Origin: Nocardioides kribbensis
GTDB taxonomy: Bacteria; Actinomycetota; Actinomycetes; Propionibacteriales; Nocardioidaceae
DNA: 64,000 bases
Assembly (NCBI RefSeq): GCF_015070375.1
Contig: NZ_JADCLL010000001.1
Span: 2,501-66,500, forward strand
Direction of reading: 5' to 3'
In this document: in pieces, positions 40,551-48,711 of the stretch
Layout: every line of letters starts with the position of its first letter
Position numbering within the stretch: the first letter of the stretch is position 1
Translations under genes and position numbers: made by a program
Notes under the pieces: generated by a model
What the model was told of the DNA's origin: nothing
What the model saw: the letters and a program-made list of their open reading frames with translations, nothing else
Database searches by the model: none

Positions 40551-41141
40551 TCAGGCGCCAGGGGTCTCGGCGCGCACGCTCTGCACCGAGGAGGAGCCCT
40601 CGTCCTGGACCCGGGCGGCGGACTGCTGAGCGGTGTCCTTGACCTGCGCGGCGGCGTCGGCGGCGCTGCCCTTGAGGTGCCCGGCCACGTCCTGACCGGC
40701 CTGCTTGACCTCGTCGACCACGGGCTGGCCGTGCTCCTTGGCGGCGTCGACGGTCTGCTGCGCGAGACGTGCCTCGGCGTCGCTGGCCGGGACGAGCGCG
40801 GCGACGAGCAGCCCTGCGCCGAAGGCCACCAGCCCGGCACCGAGCGGGCTGCCCTGCACGGCGCTGCCGGTGCTGTCGGCGGCGCTCGAGGCCGCGCCGC
40901 GCACCCCGTCGGAGGCACTGCCGAGGGCGGAGCCGGCCGTCGAGCCGGCCGAGTCGCGCACCCCCGAGGCGCTGCCCATCACCCGGTCGCGCACCGACGA
41001 GGCGCGCCCGCGCACGGCGGCCTTGCGGCGCTCGACGATCGCGCTCGGGCTCACCCGGTCCTGCAGGGCGTCGAGGTCCTGCGCGAGGGCCTCGCGGGTC
41101 CCTGCGATGTCGTTGCTCAGCTCTTCTGTGCTCTGGCCCAT
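40551..41141 (-). CDS. DUF3618 domain protein
   Basis: 196 residues. N-terminal MGQSTEELSNDIAGTREALAQDLDALQDRVSPSAIVERRK is the DUF3618 signature; the middle is Ser/Ala/Gly-rich with repeated (S)AxS(x)xD helices, a single hydrophobic stretch GAGLVAFGAGLLVAALV, then an amphipathic, Lys/Asp-containing helical tail like late-embryogenesis or YtxH proteins. Associated in actinobacteria with envelope and osmotic stress. The ATG at 41141 has AAGGAGG upstream. Third gene of a three-gene unit with the two that follow in coordinates. Confidence 0.82.
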   Translation of the reverse strand: MGQSTEELSNDIAGTREALAQDLDALQDRVSPSAIVERRKAAVRGRASSVRDRVMGSASGVRDSAGSTAGSALGSASDGVRGAASSAADSTGSAVQGSPLGAGLVAFGAGLLVAALVPASDAEARLAQQTVDAAKEHGQPVVDEVKQAGQDVAGHLKGSAADAAAQVKDTAQQSAARVQDEGSSSVQSVRAETPGA

Positions 41142-41521
41142 GATGCGTCCTCCTTGAGGGTGCGCTGCGTGGTCGGCAGCTGCGGGTTGCTCTGCTGGAG
41201 AGCCTTCTTGCCGGTCAGGGCGAGGGCGCCGGCGACGACGCCCCACACCAGGGCCACGACGAGCGCGGCCAGCCACAGCGGCAGCACGGCGTCGAGGCCG
41301 ACCATCGCGGCGGCGGAGAGGAACAGCAGCAGGTAGGACCCGGCCACACCGGCGCCGCCGAGCAGGCCGGCGCCCTTGCCGGCCCGGCCGGCCTCCTGCT
41401 TCATCTCGGTCTTGGCGAGGTCCAGCTCCTGGCGGACCAGGGTGGTGAGGTCCTGGGTGATGTCGCCCACGATCTCGCCGAGGCTGCGCTGCCCGCCGTC
41501 GGGCGTCGGGGTCTGGGTCAT
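41117..41521 (-). CDS. Phage holin family (Holin-X type) membrane protein
   Basis: 134 residues. N-terminal amphipathic helix SLGEIVGDITQDLTTLVRQELDLAKTEM, then two close membrane helices (GSYLLLFLSAAAMVGLDAV and LWLAALVVALVWGVVAGALAL) and a short basic cytoplasmic tail. The Phage_holin_3_6/actinobacterial Holin-X family name is historical; chromosomal copies like this, beside DUF3618, are not thought to be lytic. It overlaps both neighbours (ATGA with the upstream gene, 25 bases with the DUF3618 gene). Confidence 0.85.
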   Translation of the reverse strand: MTQTPTPDGGQRSLGEIVGDITQDLTTLVRQELDLAKTEMKQEAGRAGKGAGLLGGAGVAGSYLLLFLSAAAMVGLDAVLPLWLAALVVALVWGVVAGALALTGKKALQQSNPQLPTTQRTLKEDASWARAQKS

Positions 41522-42246
41522 CGCAGCGACCCCGGGTCGACCTCGCGCGTCAGCGGGTCGGCGAGCGGGTCCGTGAGCGGGTCGACGGTGCCGTACGCCG
41601 GGGGCGCTGCGGTCGTCGCCGGGGTGACGGGCGCGGGGGCGCTCGGCGGCACGACGGGCGACGTGCCCGGGGTGGTGCGCGGCAGGACCGGGTCGGCCGT
41701 GCCGTCGGAGCTGCTCGTCGCGCCGGGGCCGGCGGGGGAGCCGGAGGCGCGGGCACCGCTGAGCAGGCGGCCGGTGACGACCCCTGCGGCGAGCGCTCCG
41801 GCGAGGAACACGCCCGGTCGGCGGCGGGCGAAGCCCCTGACGTCGTCGAGCAGGTCGCTGGGCTCGCGCCCGTCGAGGTGGGTGCCGAGGCTGCGGGCGC
41901 GCTGCGAGACCTGACGGGCGGCCTCGGTGGCCAGCCCCGACTGCGTGCCGCTGGAGGCCATCTGGTCGAGATCGTCGCTGAGGCCGTGCAGCGTCGTGAC
42001 CAGACGGTCGCGCTGCGTGCGTGACTGCTCCGTGGCCTGGGCGACCGCGTCGTCGAGCACGCTGCGGGCCTGGGCGCGGGCCTCGGCGGCCACGGTGCCG
42101 GCCTCCTCACCGGCCACCGACGCGACGTGACGGGTCTCGTCGGCCGCGGTGGAGGCTGCGTGCTGCGCCTGGGCCCCGGTGCCCGGCGCCTCGGTGGTGC
42201 CGAGCCCGTTGTGGGGGCCCGTGGTGGTGTCCTGGGTGTAGGTCAT
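41518..42246 (-). CDS. Membrane-anchored helical protein upstream of the holin-like gene
   Basis: 242 residues. N-terminal segment with alternating Ala/Glu/Arg heptads (EEAGTVAAEARAQARSVLDDAVAQATEQ) looks coiled-coil, followed by RRRPGVFLAGALAAGVVTGRLL (single membrane helix) and a Pro/Thr-rich, probably extracytoplasmic or disordered tail. ATG at 42246 with AGGAGA in front. First gene of the unit with the holin-like and DUF3618 genes, a trio common in actinobacteria. Function not established. Confidence 0.75.
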   Translation of the reverse strand: MTYTQDTTTGPHNGLGTTEAPGTGAQAQHAASTAADETRHVASVAGEEAGTVAAEARAQARSVLDDAVAQATEQSRTQRDRLVTTLHGLSDDLDQMASSGTQSGLATEAARQVSQRARSLGTHLDGREPSDLLDDVRGFARRRPGVFLAGALAAGVVTGRLLSGARASGSPAGPGATSSSDGTADPVLPRTTPGTSPVVPPSAPAPVTPATTAAPPAYGTVDPLTDPLADPLTREVDPGSLR

Positions 42247-42607
42247 GTCGTCTCCTGTCGTCGAGGACGAGAGGTGCTCGGCCGCTCGGGCCGTCGCGGT
42301 GGTCCCTCGACGTCCTTCACGCAACCGCACCGGCCGGGGGGTCCGGCTCCCTCCCGTGGGGTGGGTCGGTGGCCGCCCGGGCGTGCGGTCGAGGGGCCCC
42401 ACAGGTCGGGCCCGGTGATGTCACCGCCTGACGGGGTGGGACGGGTCGAGGCGCGCGGCATGCACCTGGCGGTGCCGTGCGCGCGGTCGTCATGCGGACC
42501 GTGGATACGCATCCACGCTGCGCACGACGACCCACCCGGCCCGCACGGGCGCCCGCCCCCACGGCCCGCGGCCGCCCGGGCAGGCGGGCGACGCCGCGGC
42601 GGTGGCC
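42247..42607. other. Intergenic region upstream of the DUF3618/holin operon
   Basis: 361 bases without a gene. It contains a 7-bp hairpin CGTGGAT-ACGC-ATCCACG (42500-42517) that could end the histidine kinase transcript or be an operator, and presumably the promoter of the three-gene unit, but I find no convincing -10/-35 pair or sigma-B type motif. Confidence 0.5.
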
Positions 42608-44782
42608 TCAGCCGCGCTCGGCGGACCCGACCGGTCGCAGGGCGCCTGGGACGACCCGGTCGGGGGCCGGCCGTGCCGAGGGTCGCTCCGTGCCCGGGCC
42701 GACGCCCCGGCCGGCGGCCGGGCCGCCCGACGGCAGGCGCAGCACCATCCGGGTGCCGACGCCCTCGGGTCCGGTGCGGGCGGTGAGGGAGCCGCCGTGC
42801 TTGTCGGCGACGGTGCGGCAGATGGCCAGGCCCAGCCCGGTGCCCTCGTAGCCGGTGTGCATGCGCACGAAGGGGTCGAAGACGGCCTCGTGCTGGCCGG
42901 CCGGGATGCCGACGCCGTTGTCGTCGACGACGACCTCGTCCCAGCCGTGGGTGGTGCGGGCGCTGATCCGGACCCGGGGGGTGGTGCCGGGCGCGACGTA
43001 CTTCAGCGCGTTGCCCACGAGGTTGGCCATGACCTGGCGCAGCTGCACGGGGTCGGCGTGCAGGACGGCGCCCGTGGCGCAGGTGACGGCCCCGGGCCCG
43101 AGGTCGGGTCGGTCGGCCAGGACCTCGCCGACCACGGCGTCGAGGTCGACGGGCTCGGGGTGGTGCTCGGCGGCCTGGGCGCGGGCGTAGCCGAGCAGGT
43201 CGTCGATGAGCCGGGCCATGCGGCGGGTCGAGGACCCGATGCGGTCGTTCATGCCGGCGGCGGTGGCCGCCGGCGCTCCGAGGGCGTCGAGCTCCTCGTC
43301 GAGCATCTGGTGCCAACCGGTCAGGGCGGCCAGCGGGGACTTCAGGTCGTGGGCGACCATGCCGGCGAAGCCCTGCACCTGGCGCAGGTGCATCTGCTCG
43401 CGGGTGACGTCGCGCAGCAGGAAGACCGCGGAGGCCTGCGCACCGGGCAGGGGTGCGGCGCCCACCGACAGGAAGCGCTGCTCGCCGCTGTCGGCGGCGA
43501 CGTGCTGCACCAGCTCCCCGGCGACGGTCTCCCCGCGCAGGGCGCGGGTGTGGAGACCGTCCTCGGTGGGGATGGGCGTGCCGTCGGGGAGCAAGAAGCC
43601 GTGGCGCGCCGGGTCGTCGAGCGCCACGACGGTCGAGCCGCCGAGCAGGGAGCGGGCGGCCTGGTTGGCCAGCACGACCCTGCCGTCGGCCCCGAGCACC
43701 ACCAGGGCGTCGGTCATGGAGGCTGTGACGGTGGCGAGCAGGTCGGCCTGCGCCCGGGCCTCGGCCTCCGAGGCGCGCAGTCGGGTCGCGAGCCGCTCGT
43801 GCCGCTCCTCCCCGAGCGCGAGGGTGAGGGCGAGGCAGAAGCACAGGCCCACGAACAGCTGTGCGACGAGCGCCCGCATGAGCGGATCGGTCACCTCGGC
43901 GAACGGCCCCACGCCGAGCGCCGTCGCAGCGATCACCGCCATCGAGGTGGCGAGCACGTGCAGGGCGGCGGTCTCCACCGCGAAGCGGGCGCCGGCCCAG
44001 GCCACGACCGCGACCAGCACGAACACCAGGGGCAGCCCGGGAGCGACCTGGAACACCACGACGAGCGCGGTGGCGGTCGCGAGCAGCAGCAGACCCAGCT
44101 CGGGCACGGAGCCGCCCACCCGGGCGCCCAGGCCCGACCGGGAGGGCCGCGGCGCGCGCACCCGGTCGCGCACCGCGAGGGTCGAGCGGCCGTCGGAGCA
44201 GACCGCGACCACGGTGACGGTGACCAGCACGACGGCCACGGCGTTGCGTCCGGTCCAGGCCAACGGGGTCTCCCACGACCACGCGCCCCCGGAGGCCACC
44301 ACGGCGGCCGCGATGAGCGGCGAGGTGCCGAGCGAGGCGGCGGCGGCGGAGACGATCACGGCCATGAGGCCGTGAGCCGACCGGAGCGGCCCCCACGGAT
44401 CCTCGGGACCGGCCTCGCTCAGCGCCAGCCGGTGCAGCAGGACCGCGCAGCCGCCGGCCAGGACCACGTGGGCGGCGGCGACGAGCAGGACCGCCGCGAC
44501 GCCGTCGTAGACGACGGTGGCCTGCACCACGAGGACGGAGGCGACGACGAGCAGCACCCCCGCCCGGGCCGGTGCGGTCCGCGAGGCCAGCAGCCAGCTG
44601 ACGGCGACGCCGGCCGCGGGCCAGAAGAGGGCGATCGCGGAGTCGGCCGGCTTGGTGTAGAGACCGACCACAGCCGCGAGCACGAAGGCCCCCGTCCAGG
44701 TCGCGAAGGCGACGTGGGGGGAGTCGCGACGCACCTGCTGCACCACCTCACGGGTCGGGGGGACGGGTCCGACCCACCCCAT
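42608..44782 (-). CDS. MASE1-type membrane sensor histidine kinase
   Basis: 724 residues from ATG 44782. About eight hydrophobic segments in the first 320 residues (MASE1-like sensor: FALFWPAAGVAVSWLLA type element ALFWPAAGVAVSWLLASRT), then a PAS domain (ATVTASMTDALVVLGADGRVVLANQAARSLLG), a HisKA domain with phospho-acceptor His in FAGMVAHDLKSPLAAL, and HATPase_c with N box NLVGNALKYV, G1 VDDNGVGIP and G2 GTGLGLAIC. No response regulator is adjacent, so it is an orphan in this window. A longer frame to 44863 would overlap the esterase gene and is not preferred. Confidence 0.9.
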   Translation of the reverse strand: MGWVGPVPPTREVVQQVRRDSPHVAFATWTGAFVLAAVVGLYTKPADSAIALFWPAAGVAVSWLLASRTAPARAGVLLVVASVLVVQATVVYDGVAAVLLVAAAHVVLAGGCAVLLHRLALSEAGPEDPWGPLRSAHGLMAVIVSAAAASLGTSPLIAAAVVASGGAWSWETPLAWTGRNAVAVVLVTVTVVAVCSDGRSTLAVRDRVRAPRPSRSGLGARVGGSVPELGLLLLATATALVVVFQVAPGLPLVFVLVAVVAWAGARFAVETAALHVLATSMAVIAATALGVGPFAEVTDPLMRALVAQLFVGLCFCLALTLALGEERHERLATRLRASEAEARAQADLLATVTASMTDALVVLGADGRVVLANQAARSLLGGSTVVALDDPARHGFLLPDGTPIPTEDGLHTRALRGETVAGELVQHVAADSGEQRFLSVGAAPLPGAQASAVFLLRDVTREQMHLRQVQGFAGMVAHDLKSPLAALTGWHQMLDEELDALGAPAATAAGMNDRIGSSTRRMARLIDDLLGYARAQAAEHHPEPVDLDAVVGEVLADRPDLGPGAVTCATGAVLHADPVQLRQVMANLVGNALKYVAPGTTPRVRISARTTHGWDEVVVDDNGVGIPAGQHEAVFDPFVRMHTGYEGTGLGLAICRTVADKHGGSLTARTGPEGVGTRMVLRLPSGGPAAGRGVGPGTERPSARPAPDRVVPGALRPVGSAERG

Positions 44783-44810
44783 CGGCAGCCGAGCACCCGT
44801 CCTGACCCCA

Positions 44811-46040
44811 TCATCGCAGGAGTCCTGACGCCAGACTCCGTACGACGCCCGCGAACCGCTCACCGACCTCGCGGTGCGTCTCGGGTCCCGGGTGGAGGCC
44901 GTCCACGAGCGGGTGCCGGGCGTGGTCGGCCTCGGCGTAGAGCTCCAGGCCGTCGAGCAGGTGCAGGTGGGGGTCGTCGGCGCGTGCCGCGACCAGGCCC
45001 GCGAGCTCGCGGCGTACGACGGAGAGCGTGAGCCGGCCCGCCGCGACCTCGGCCGGGTCGCCTGTGGCGAGGAAGCGCAGCTCGCCGGCGCGCAGGGCGT
45101 CGAGGTCGGGGGCGGTCGGACCGGGGGTGTCCTCGTGGAGGGGGCACAGCAGCGGGGAGACCACCAGCACCGGGGTGTCGGGGTGGCCGTCGCGGATGGT
45201 GTCGAGGAAGCCGTGGACCGCGGGCACGAAGGCGCGCAGCCGCATCAGGTCGGCGTTGACGACGTTGATGCCGATCTCGAGGCTGATCAGGTCGGCCGGG
45301 GTGTCGCGCAGCGTGCGGGCCAGGAACGGGTCGAGCAGGGCGCTGCCACCCAGCCCGAGGTTGACCAGCTCGACCCCGGCGGCACGGGCCGCGACCGCCG
45401 GCCACGTGCCCGTGGGGCTCGCGGCGAAGGACCCGTGGCTCAGGGAGCTGCCGTGGTGCAGCCAGACCGGGCGGTCCGCGCGCTCGGCGGGGCCGACCGG
45501 GGAGTCGGAGCGCAGCGCGACCAGGGTGGTCGTCTCGTCGTGGGGCAGCCAGATCTCGACGGTCTTGTCGTGGGCGGGCAGGCCGGTGAAGGTGGCGGTG
45601 CCGGCGGCGCCGAGGTCGTGGCGTGCGGTCCCGGCGGCCATGTCGAGGGTGACGGTGTCGCCGCCGCGGATGGTGGCCTCGGCGGTCGGCACGTCGTCGA
45701 CGAGCAGGTCGTAGACGCCGTCGGGACGGGCGGGCAGGCCGGGGTAGACCCGCTTGGTGGGCACGGTCTGCAGGGCGAGCGTCGTGGCCCGGGTGCGCAC
45801 CAGCAGCCGCACGCCGGAGGTCTGCGACTGCGCCATCGCCAGCTGGGCGTCGGCATGGCGCTCGCGCACCCAGCGGGGCAGCCGGTGCGGCACGAGACCG
45901 CGGTCGGTGTCCTCGAGGTCGAGCGCACCGCGGACGAGGGCGTGCGCGGCCGGGGTGGTGAACGAGACCCGGTGCGCGAGCGCGGTGGCGGGGCTCGGGG
46001 CGGGGGAGGTGGTGGGTGAGGGGATGGGGTCGTGGGTCAC
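44811..46040 (-). CDS. SGNH/GDSL-type esterase with N-terminal beta-sandwich
   Basis: 409 residues. The N-terminal half is a beta-rich domain (VEIWLPHDETTTLVALRSD), as in the GDSL subgroup with a jelly-roll before the catalytic domain. Block I reads LHHGSSLSHGS instead of GDS, block II GLGGSALL, block III ISLEIGINVVN, block V DGLHPGPETH with the catalytic Asp-x-x-His. So the nucleophile Ser and the Asp-His pair are present, with Ser in place of the usual Asp of GDS. No signal peptide. The GTG at 46040 overlaps the tetR stop (GTGA) and has AGGAGA before it, so it is co-expressed with the repressor and probably controlled by it. Confidence 0.85.
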   Translation of the reverse strand: MTHDPIPSPTTSPAPSPATALAHRVSFTTPAAHALVRGALDLEDTDRGLVPHRLPRWVRERHADAQLAMAQSQTSGVRLLVRTRATTLALQTVPTKRVYPGLPARPDGVYDLLVDDVPTAEATIRGGDTVTLDMAAGTARHDLGAAGTATFTGLPAHDKTVEIWLPHDETTTLVALRSDSPVGPAERADRPVWLHHGSSLSHGSFAASPTGTWPAVAARAAGVELVNLGLGGSALLDPFLARTLRDTPADLISLEIGINVVNADLMRLRAFVPAVHGFLDTIRDGHPDTPVLVVSPLLCPLHEDTPGPTAPDLDALRAGELRFLATGDPAEVAAGRLTLSVVRRELAGLVAARADDPHLHLLDGLELYAEADHARHPLVDGLHPGPETHREVGERFAGVVRSLASGLLR

Positions 46041-46621
46041 GGTGTCTCCTGGGTGGGGTCGGGCCAACGGCGCAGCAGCACGTCGAGCGCGTCGAGCGTG
46101 CGGCGCCAGGTGGTGTCGCTGTCGGGGCTGCTGTGGCCGAAGCCGCCCGCCGCCTCGAGGCTGGTGTAGCCGTGGAAGACGCTGCCGAGCAGGCGCACGG
46201 CGTGGGTCTGGTCCTCCCCGGTGAGGTCGTAGCCCCGGAGCACGGCGCGGGCCAGCTCTGCGTGGCGCGGGCCGGCGCTGGCGGCGGCCGTGGCGGGGTC
46301 GAGCCTCAACCGCGCGGCGTCGTAGCGCCCGGGGTGTTCCCGGGCGTAGTCGCGGTAGGCGCCGCCGAAGGCGACGAGGGCGTCCTTGCCGGCGCGGCCG
46401 GCGACGGCCGCGCCGACCCGGTCGGCCATCTCCTCCAGCGCGAGCAGGGCGACGCGGGTGCGCAGGTCGTCGGCATCGCGCAGGTGGGAGTAGAGGCTCG
46501 CGGGGCGCACGCCCACGCGCCGTGCGAGCGCGGCGGGGGTGACCGCGGCGAAGCCGGCCTCGTCGGCCAGGTCGGCGGCCTCGAGGGTGAGTCGCTGCGT
46601 CGTGAGTCCTGCGCGTGCCAT
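46037..46621 (-). CDS. TetR family repressor controlling the esterase locus
   Basis: 194 residues. The N-terminal HTH reads LTLEAADLADEAGFAAVTPAALARRVGVRPASLYSHLRDADDLRTR, typical of TetR; the C-terminal domain has the TetR_C_33-type end LLGSVFHGYTSLEAAGGFGHSSPDSDTTWRRTLDALD. It is divergent from the GH30 gene, with a perfect 19-bp palindrome 45 bases upstream of its start, so autoregulation is likely. The ATG at 46621 follows GGAGA. Confidence 0.92.
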   Translation of the reverse strand: MARAGLTTQRLTLEAADLADEAGFAAVTPAALARRVGVRPASLYSHLRDADDLRTRVALLALEEMADRVGAAVAGRAGKDALVAFGGAYRDYAREHPGRYDAARLRLDPATAAASAGPRHAELARAVLRGYDLTGEDQTHAVRLLGSVFHGYTSLEAAGGFGHSSPDSDTTWRRTLDALDVLLRRWPDPTQETP

Positions 46622-46665
46622 GTCGTGTGTCTCCGTCCGGGGATCGACTACGCCCATCCTGCATC

Positions 46666-46684
46666 TGCCTACGATTCGTAGGCA
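46666..46684. promoter_or_regulatory. TetR operator
   Basis: TGCCTACGATTCGTAGGCA: two perfect 9-bp half sites about a single central base, in the 190-base gap between the divergent tetR and GH30 genes. Assignment to this TetR is by position. Confidence 0.82.
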
Positions 46685-46811
46685 AACTGACGGCGACGTC
46701 GTCGACCGAGGTCCATCCGCGACCCCGAACCCCTCGGGTCGGCCCGACCGCCGCCGATGGGTGCGACTGCCCGGCACCCCCCTGACGCCGGACCCACCAG
46801 GAACGACAGCG

Positions 46812-48260
46812 ATGACCACCGCGACCTCCACGCCCACCCCGCCCGCACGCCCCCGTCGTACGCCGCGACACGGCGCCCGCCGCGGCCTCGCCCTGCTCGT
46901 CGGGCTGGCCCTCGTCCTCCCGCTGGGCGCCACCGCCTCCGCCCGACCGCGCGTGCCGGTGCACCCGGGCGCTAGCGTCGTCACGGTGGACCGGATGACG
47001 CTGTCGTCGGGCGCCGACGCCGCCCGCACGGTCGTGCCCGTGGCCGCGACGACCGCCCCGGCCACCGCGACGGTCACCGTCGACACCTCACGGCGCGGAC
47101 AGGTCTGGCGCGGGGTCGGCGCCGCCCTCACCGACGCCGCCGTCGTCCAGCTCGGCGGCAACGAGACCGCCACCCGCCTGCTCTTCGACCGCGCCCGCGC
47201 CGACGGTGCACGGCTGGACTGGGTGCGACTCCCGCTGTCGTCGACCGACTTCTCCACCCGGTTGTGGACGTGGGGGTGGGACGGGCGCAGGGTGACGCCG
47301 CCCGCCGAGGCCCGGAGGGCGGTGGACTACCTGCTGACCCGGGCCCTGCCGCTCAACCCCGACCTGGAGGTCGTCGTGGCCCCCTGGTCGGCACCGGCCT
47401 CGATGAAGGACTCCCGCTCGCTGCGCGGCGGGTCGCTCCTGGTGGGCGCAGAGGCGTCCTACGCCTCGATGCTCGTGGCCCAGGCCGCCTGGCTGCGCGA
47501 ACGCGGTGTGCCGGTCTCGGCGCTCAGCATCGTCAACGAGCCCGGGCACGCCAGCGACTACACGACCATGCGCATGAGCGACGAGCAGCTGGCACGGGTG
47601 GCCGCCGCGGTCGCGCCCCGGCTGCGGGCGCTCGGCGTCGACCTGTGGGCCGTGGACCACAACTGGAGCGACCGGGCGCGCGTCGACGCGGTGCTGGCGC
47701 AGGCGCCCGGCGCGCACGCCGCCGCGGCCTTCCACTGCTACGGCGGCACCCCGGACCAGATGACCGGCCTCGCCGTGCCGTCGATCCTCACCGAGTGCAC
47801 CGGCACCACCGACTCCCGGTGGGGCACCTTCCGCTGGGACTCCGCGAACCTCGTCGTGCGCAGCGTGCGGGCCGGCTCCGGCGGGCTGATGTTCTGGAAC
47901 GCCGCGCTCAGCACGACCCCCGGCGTGGGTCTCGACGCCGGGTCACGGTGGGGCTGCAAGACCTGCCGCGGCGTGCTCGCCGTGGCGCCCGACCGCACGG
48001 TGACCACCGGCCCGGAGCACGCCGTGCTCGCGCAGCTGGCGCGGGCGGCCCGTCCGGGGGCGGTCAGCGTGACCAGCTCCGCCACCAGCTGGAGCGTGTG
48101 GTCCTCGGCCTTCCTGCGCCCCGACGGCACGGTCGGGGTCTACGGCTACAACGACACCGGGCAGACCCAGCTGGTGCGGGTGGTCGTCGGGGGCACGACC
48201 TCGCAGACCTACGCCGTCGAGGCCGGGGCGGTCTTCACCTGGGAGGGCACGGTCGCCTGA
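46812..48260 (+). CDS. Secreted GH30 family glycoside hydrolase
   Basis: 482 residues. Basic N terminus with two Arg clusters then GLALLVGLALVLPLGATASA, a Sec signal peptide of about 45 residues. The barrel has IVNEPGH with acid/base E243 and ILTECTG with nucleophile E328, the GH30 arrangement (retaining); WRGVGAALTDAAVVQL at the start and MFWNAAL near the end also match glucosylceramidase/endo-beta-1,6-glucanase members. The C-terminal beta-domain follows. It would cut an external beta-linked glycan. Four Cys (CYGG, ECTG, WGCKTCRG) could form disulphides. Divergent from tetR, whose operator lies between them. Confidence 0.9.
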   Translation: MTTATSTPTPPARPRRTPRHGARRGLALLVGLALVLPLGATASARPRVPVHPGASVVTVDRMTLSSGADAARTVVPVAATTAPATATVTVDTSRRGQVWRGVGAALTDAAVVQLGGNETATRLLFDRARADGARLDWVRLPLSSTDFSTRLWTWGWDGRRVTPPAEARRAVDYLLTRALPLNPDLEVVVAPWSAPASMKDSRSLRGGSLLVGAEASYASMLVAQAAWLRERGVPVSALSIVNEPGHASDYTTMRMSDEQLARVAAAVAPRLRALGVDLWAVDHNWSDRARVDAVLAQAPGAHAAAAFHCYGGTPDQMTGLAVPSILTECTGTTDSRWGTFRWDSANLVVRSVRAGSGGLMFWNAALSTTPGVGLDAGSRWGCKTCRGVLAVAPDRTVTTGPEHAVLAQLARAARPGAVSVTSSATSWSVWSSAFLRPDGTVGVYGYNDTGQTQLVRVVVGGTTSQTYAVEAGAVFTWEGTVA

Positions 48261-48284
48261 CCGCAGCACCGCGACCCACCAAGC

Positions 48285-48297
48285 GAGAACGATTCTC
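48285..48297 (+). promoter_or_regulatory. Zur/Fur-type metal-repressor box
   Basis: GAGAACGATTCTC is a perfect 5-3-5 palindrome, 10 of 13 identical to the actinobacterial Zur-type core GAAAATGATTTTC. It lies 48 bases before the ferredoxin-like gene, just before a TACGGT -10-like sequence. Which Fur-family protein binds is inference. Confidence 0.6.
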
Positions 48298-48344
48298 ATG
48301 TACGGTGGAGGTGGTCGCGGGTGCGGCCCGCGAGGAGGTGCGTG

Positions 48345-48698
48345 ATGGCCAGGACGCGTCAGGACGGCGAGCCCACGGTGGCGGTGGGAGTGTGCGCGGC
48401 GGGCGCCTGCGGCGCGACGCACGCCCCCGTCCTCGAGGCGCTGCGCGCCGTCGTGAGGCGGGAGGCGGGCGCGGTGCTGGTGCGCACCGGCTGCCTGCGA
48501 CCGGGCCTGTGCGCCGGCGACCGGGTCGGCGACCACAGCAGCGACCGGGCCGGCGGCACGCGGGTGTGCGTGCAGCCCTGGGCCGCCGGCGGTCGCGGCC
48601 GGCGGTGCGAGACCGTCGAGGCCGACCCGACCGTGTGCGCCCGGGTCGTCGCGTCCTGGCTGCGCTCCGAGCGCACCTGGCGGGCGATGCGCCGGTGA
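48345..48698 (+). CDS. Ferredoxin-like (2Fe-2S thioredoxin-fold) small protein
   Basis: 117 residues from ATG 48345 (GGAGG at 48334-48338). The Cys pattern VCAAGAC ... TGCLRPGLCAGD fits thioredoxin-like [2Fe-2S] ferredoxins (four Cys in two pairs), with an additional C-terminal TVCARVVASWL helix; the DUF1636 family has a similar layout. It could bind an iron-sulfur cluster or another metal. The Zur/Fur-like box upstream suggests induction when zinc or iron is short. Single gene between GH30 and a convergent tetR. Confidence 0.7.
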   Translation: MARTRQDGEPTVAVGVCAAGACGATHAPVLEALRAVVRREAGAVLVRTGCLRPGLCAGDRVGDHSSDRAGGTRVCVQPWAAGGRGRRCETVEADPTVCARVVASWLRSERTWRAMRR

Positions 48699-48711
48699 GG
48701 CTCAGTGAGCC

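Noticed and set aside
41117..41521. Prophage lysis gene
   Set aside because: The holin name is by family only; there are no endolysin or phage structural genes, and the neighbours are chromosomal stress proteins.
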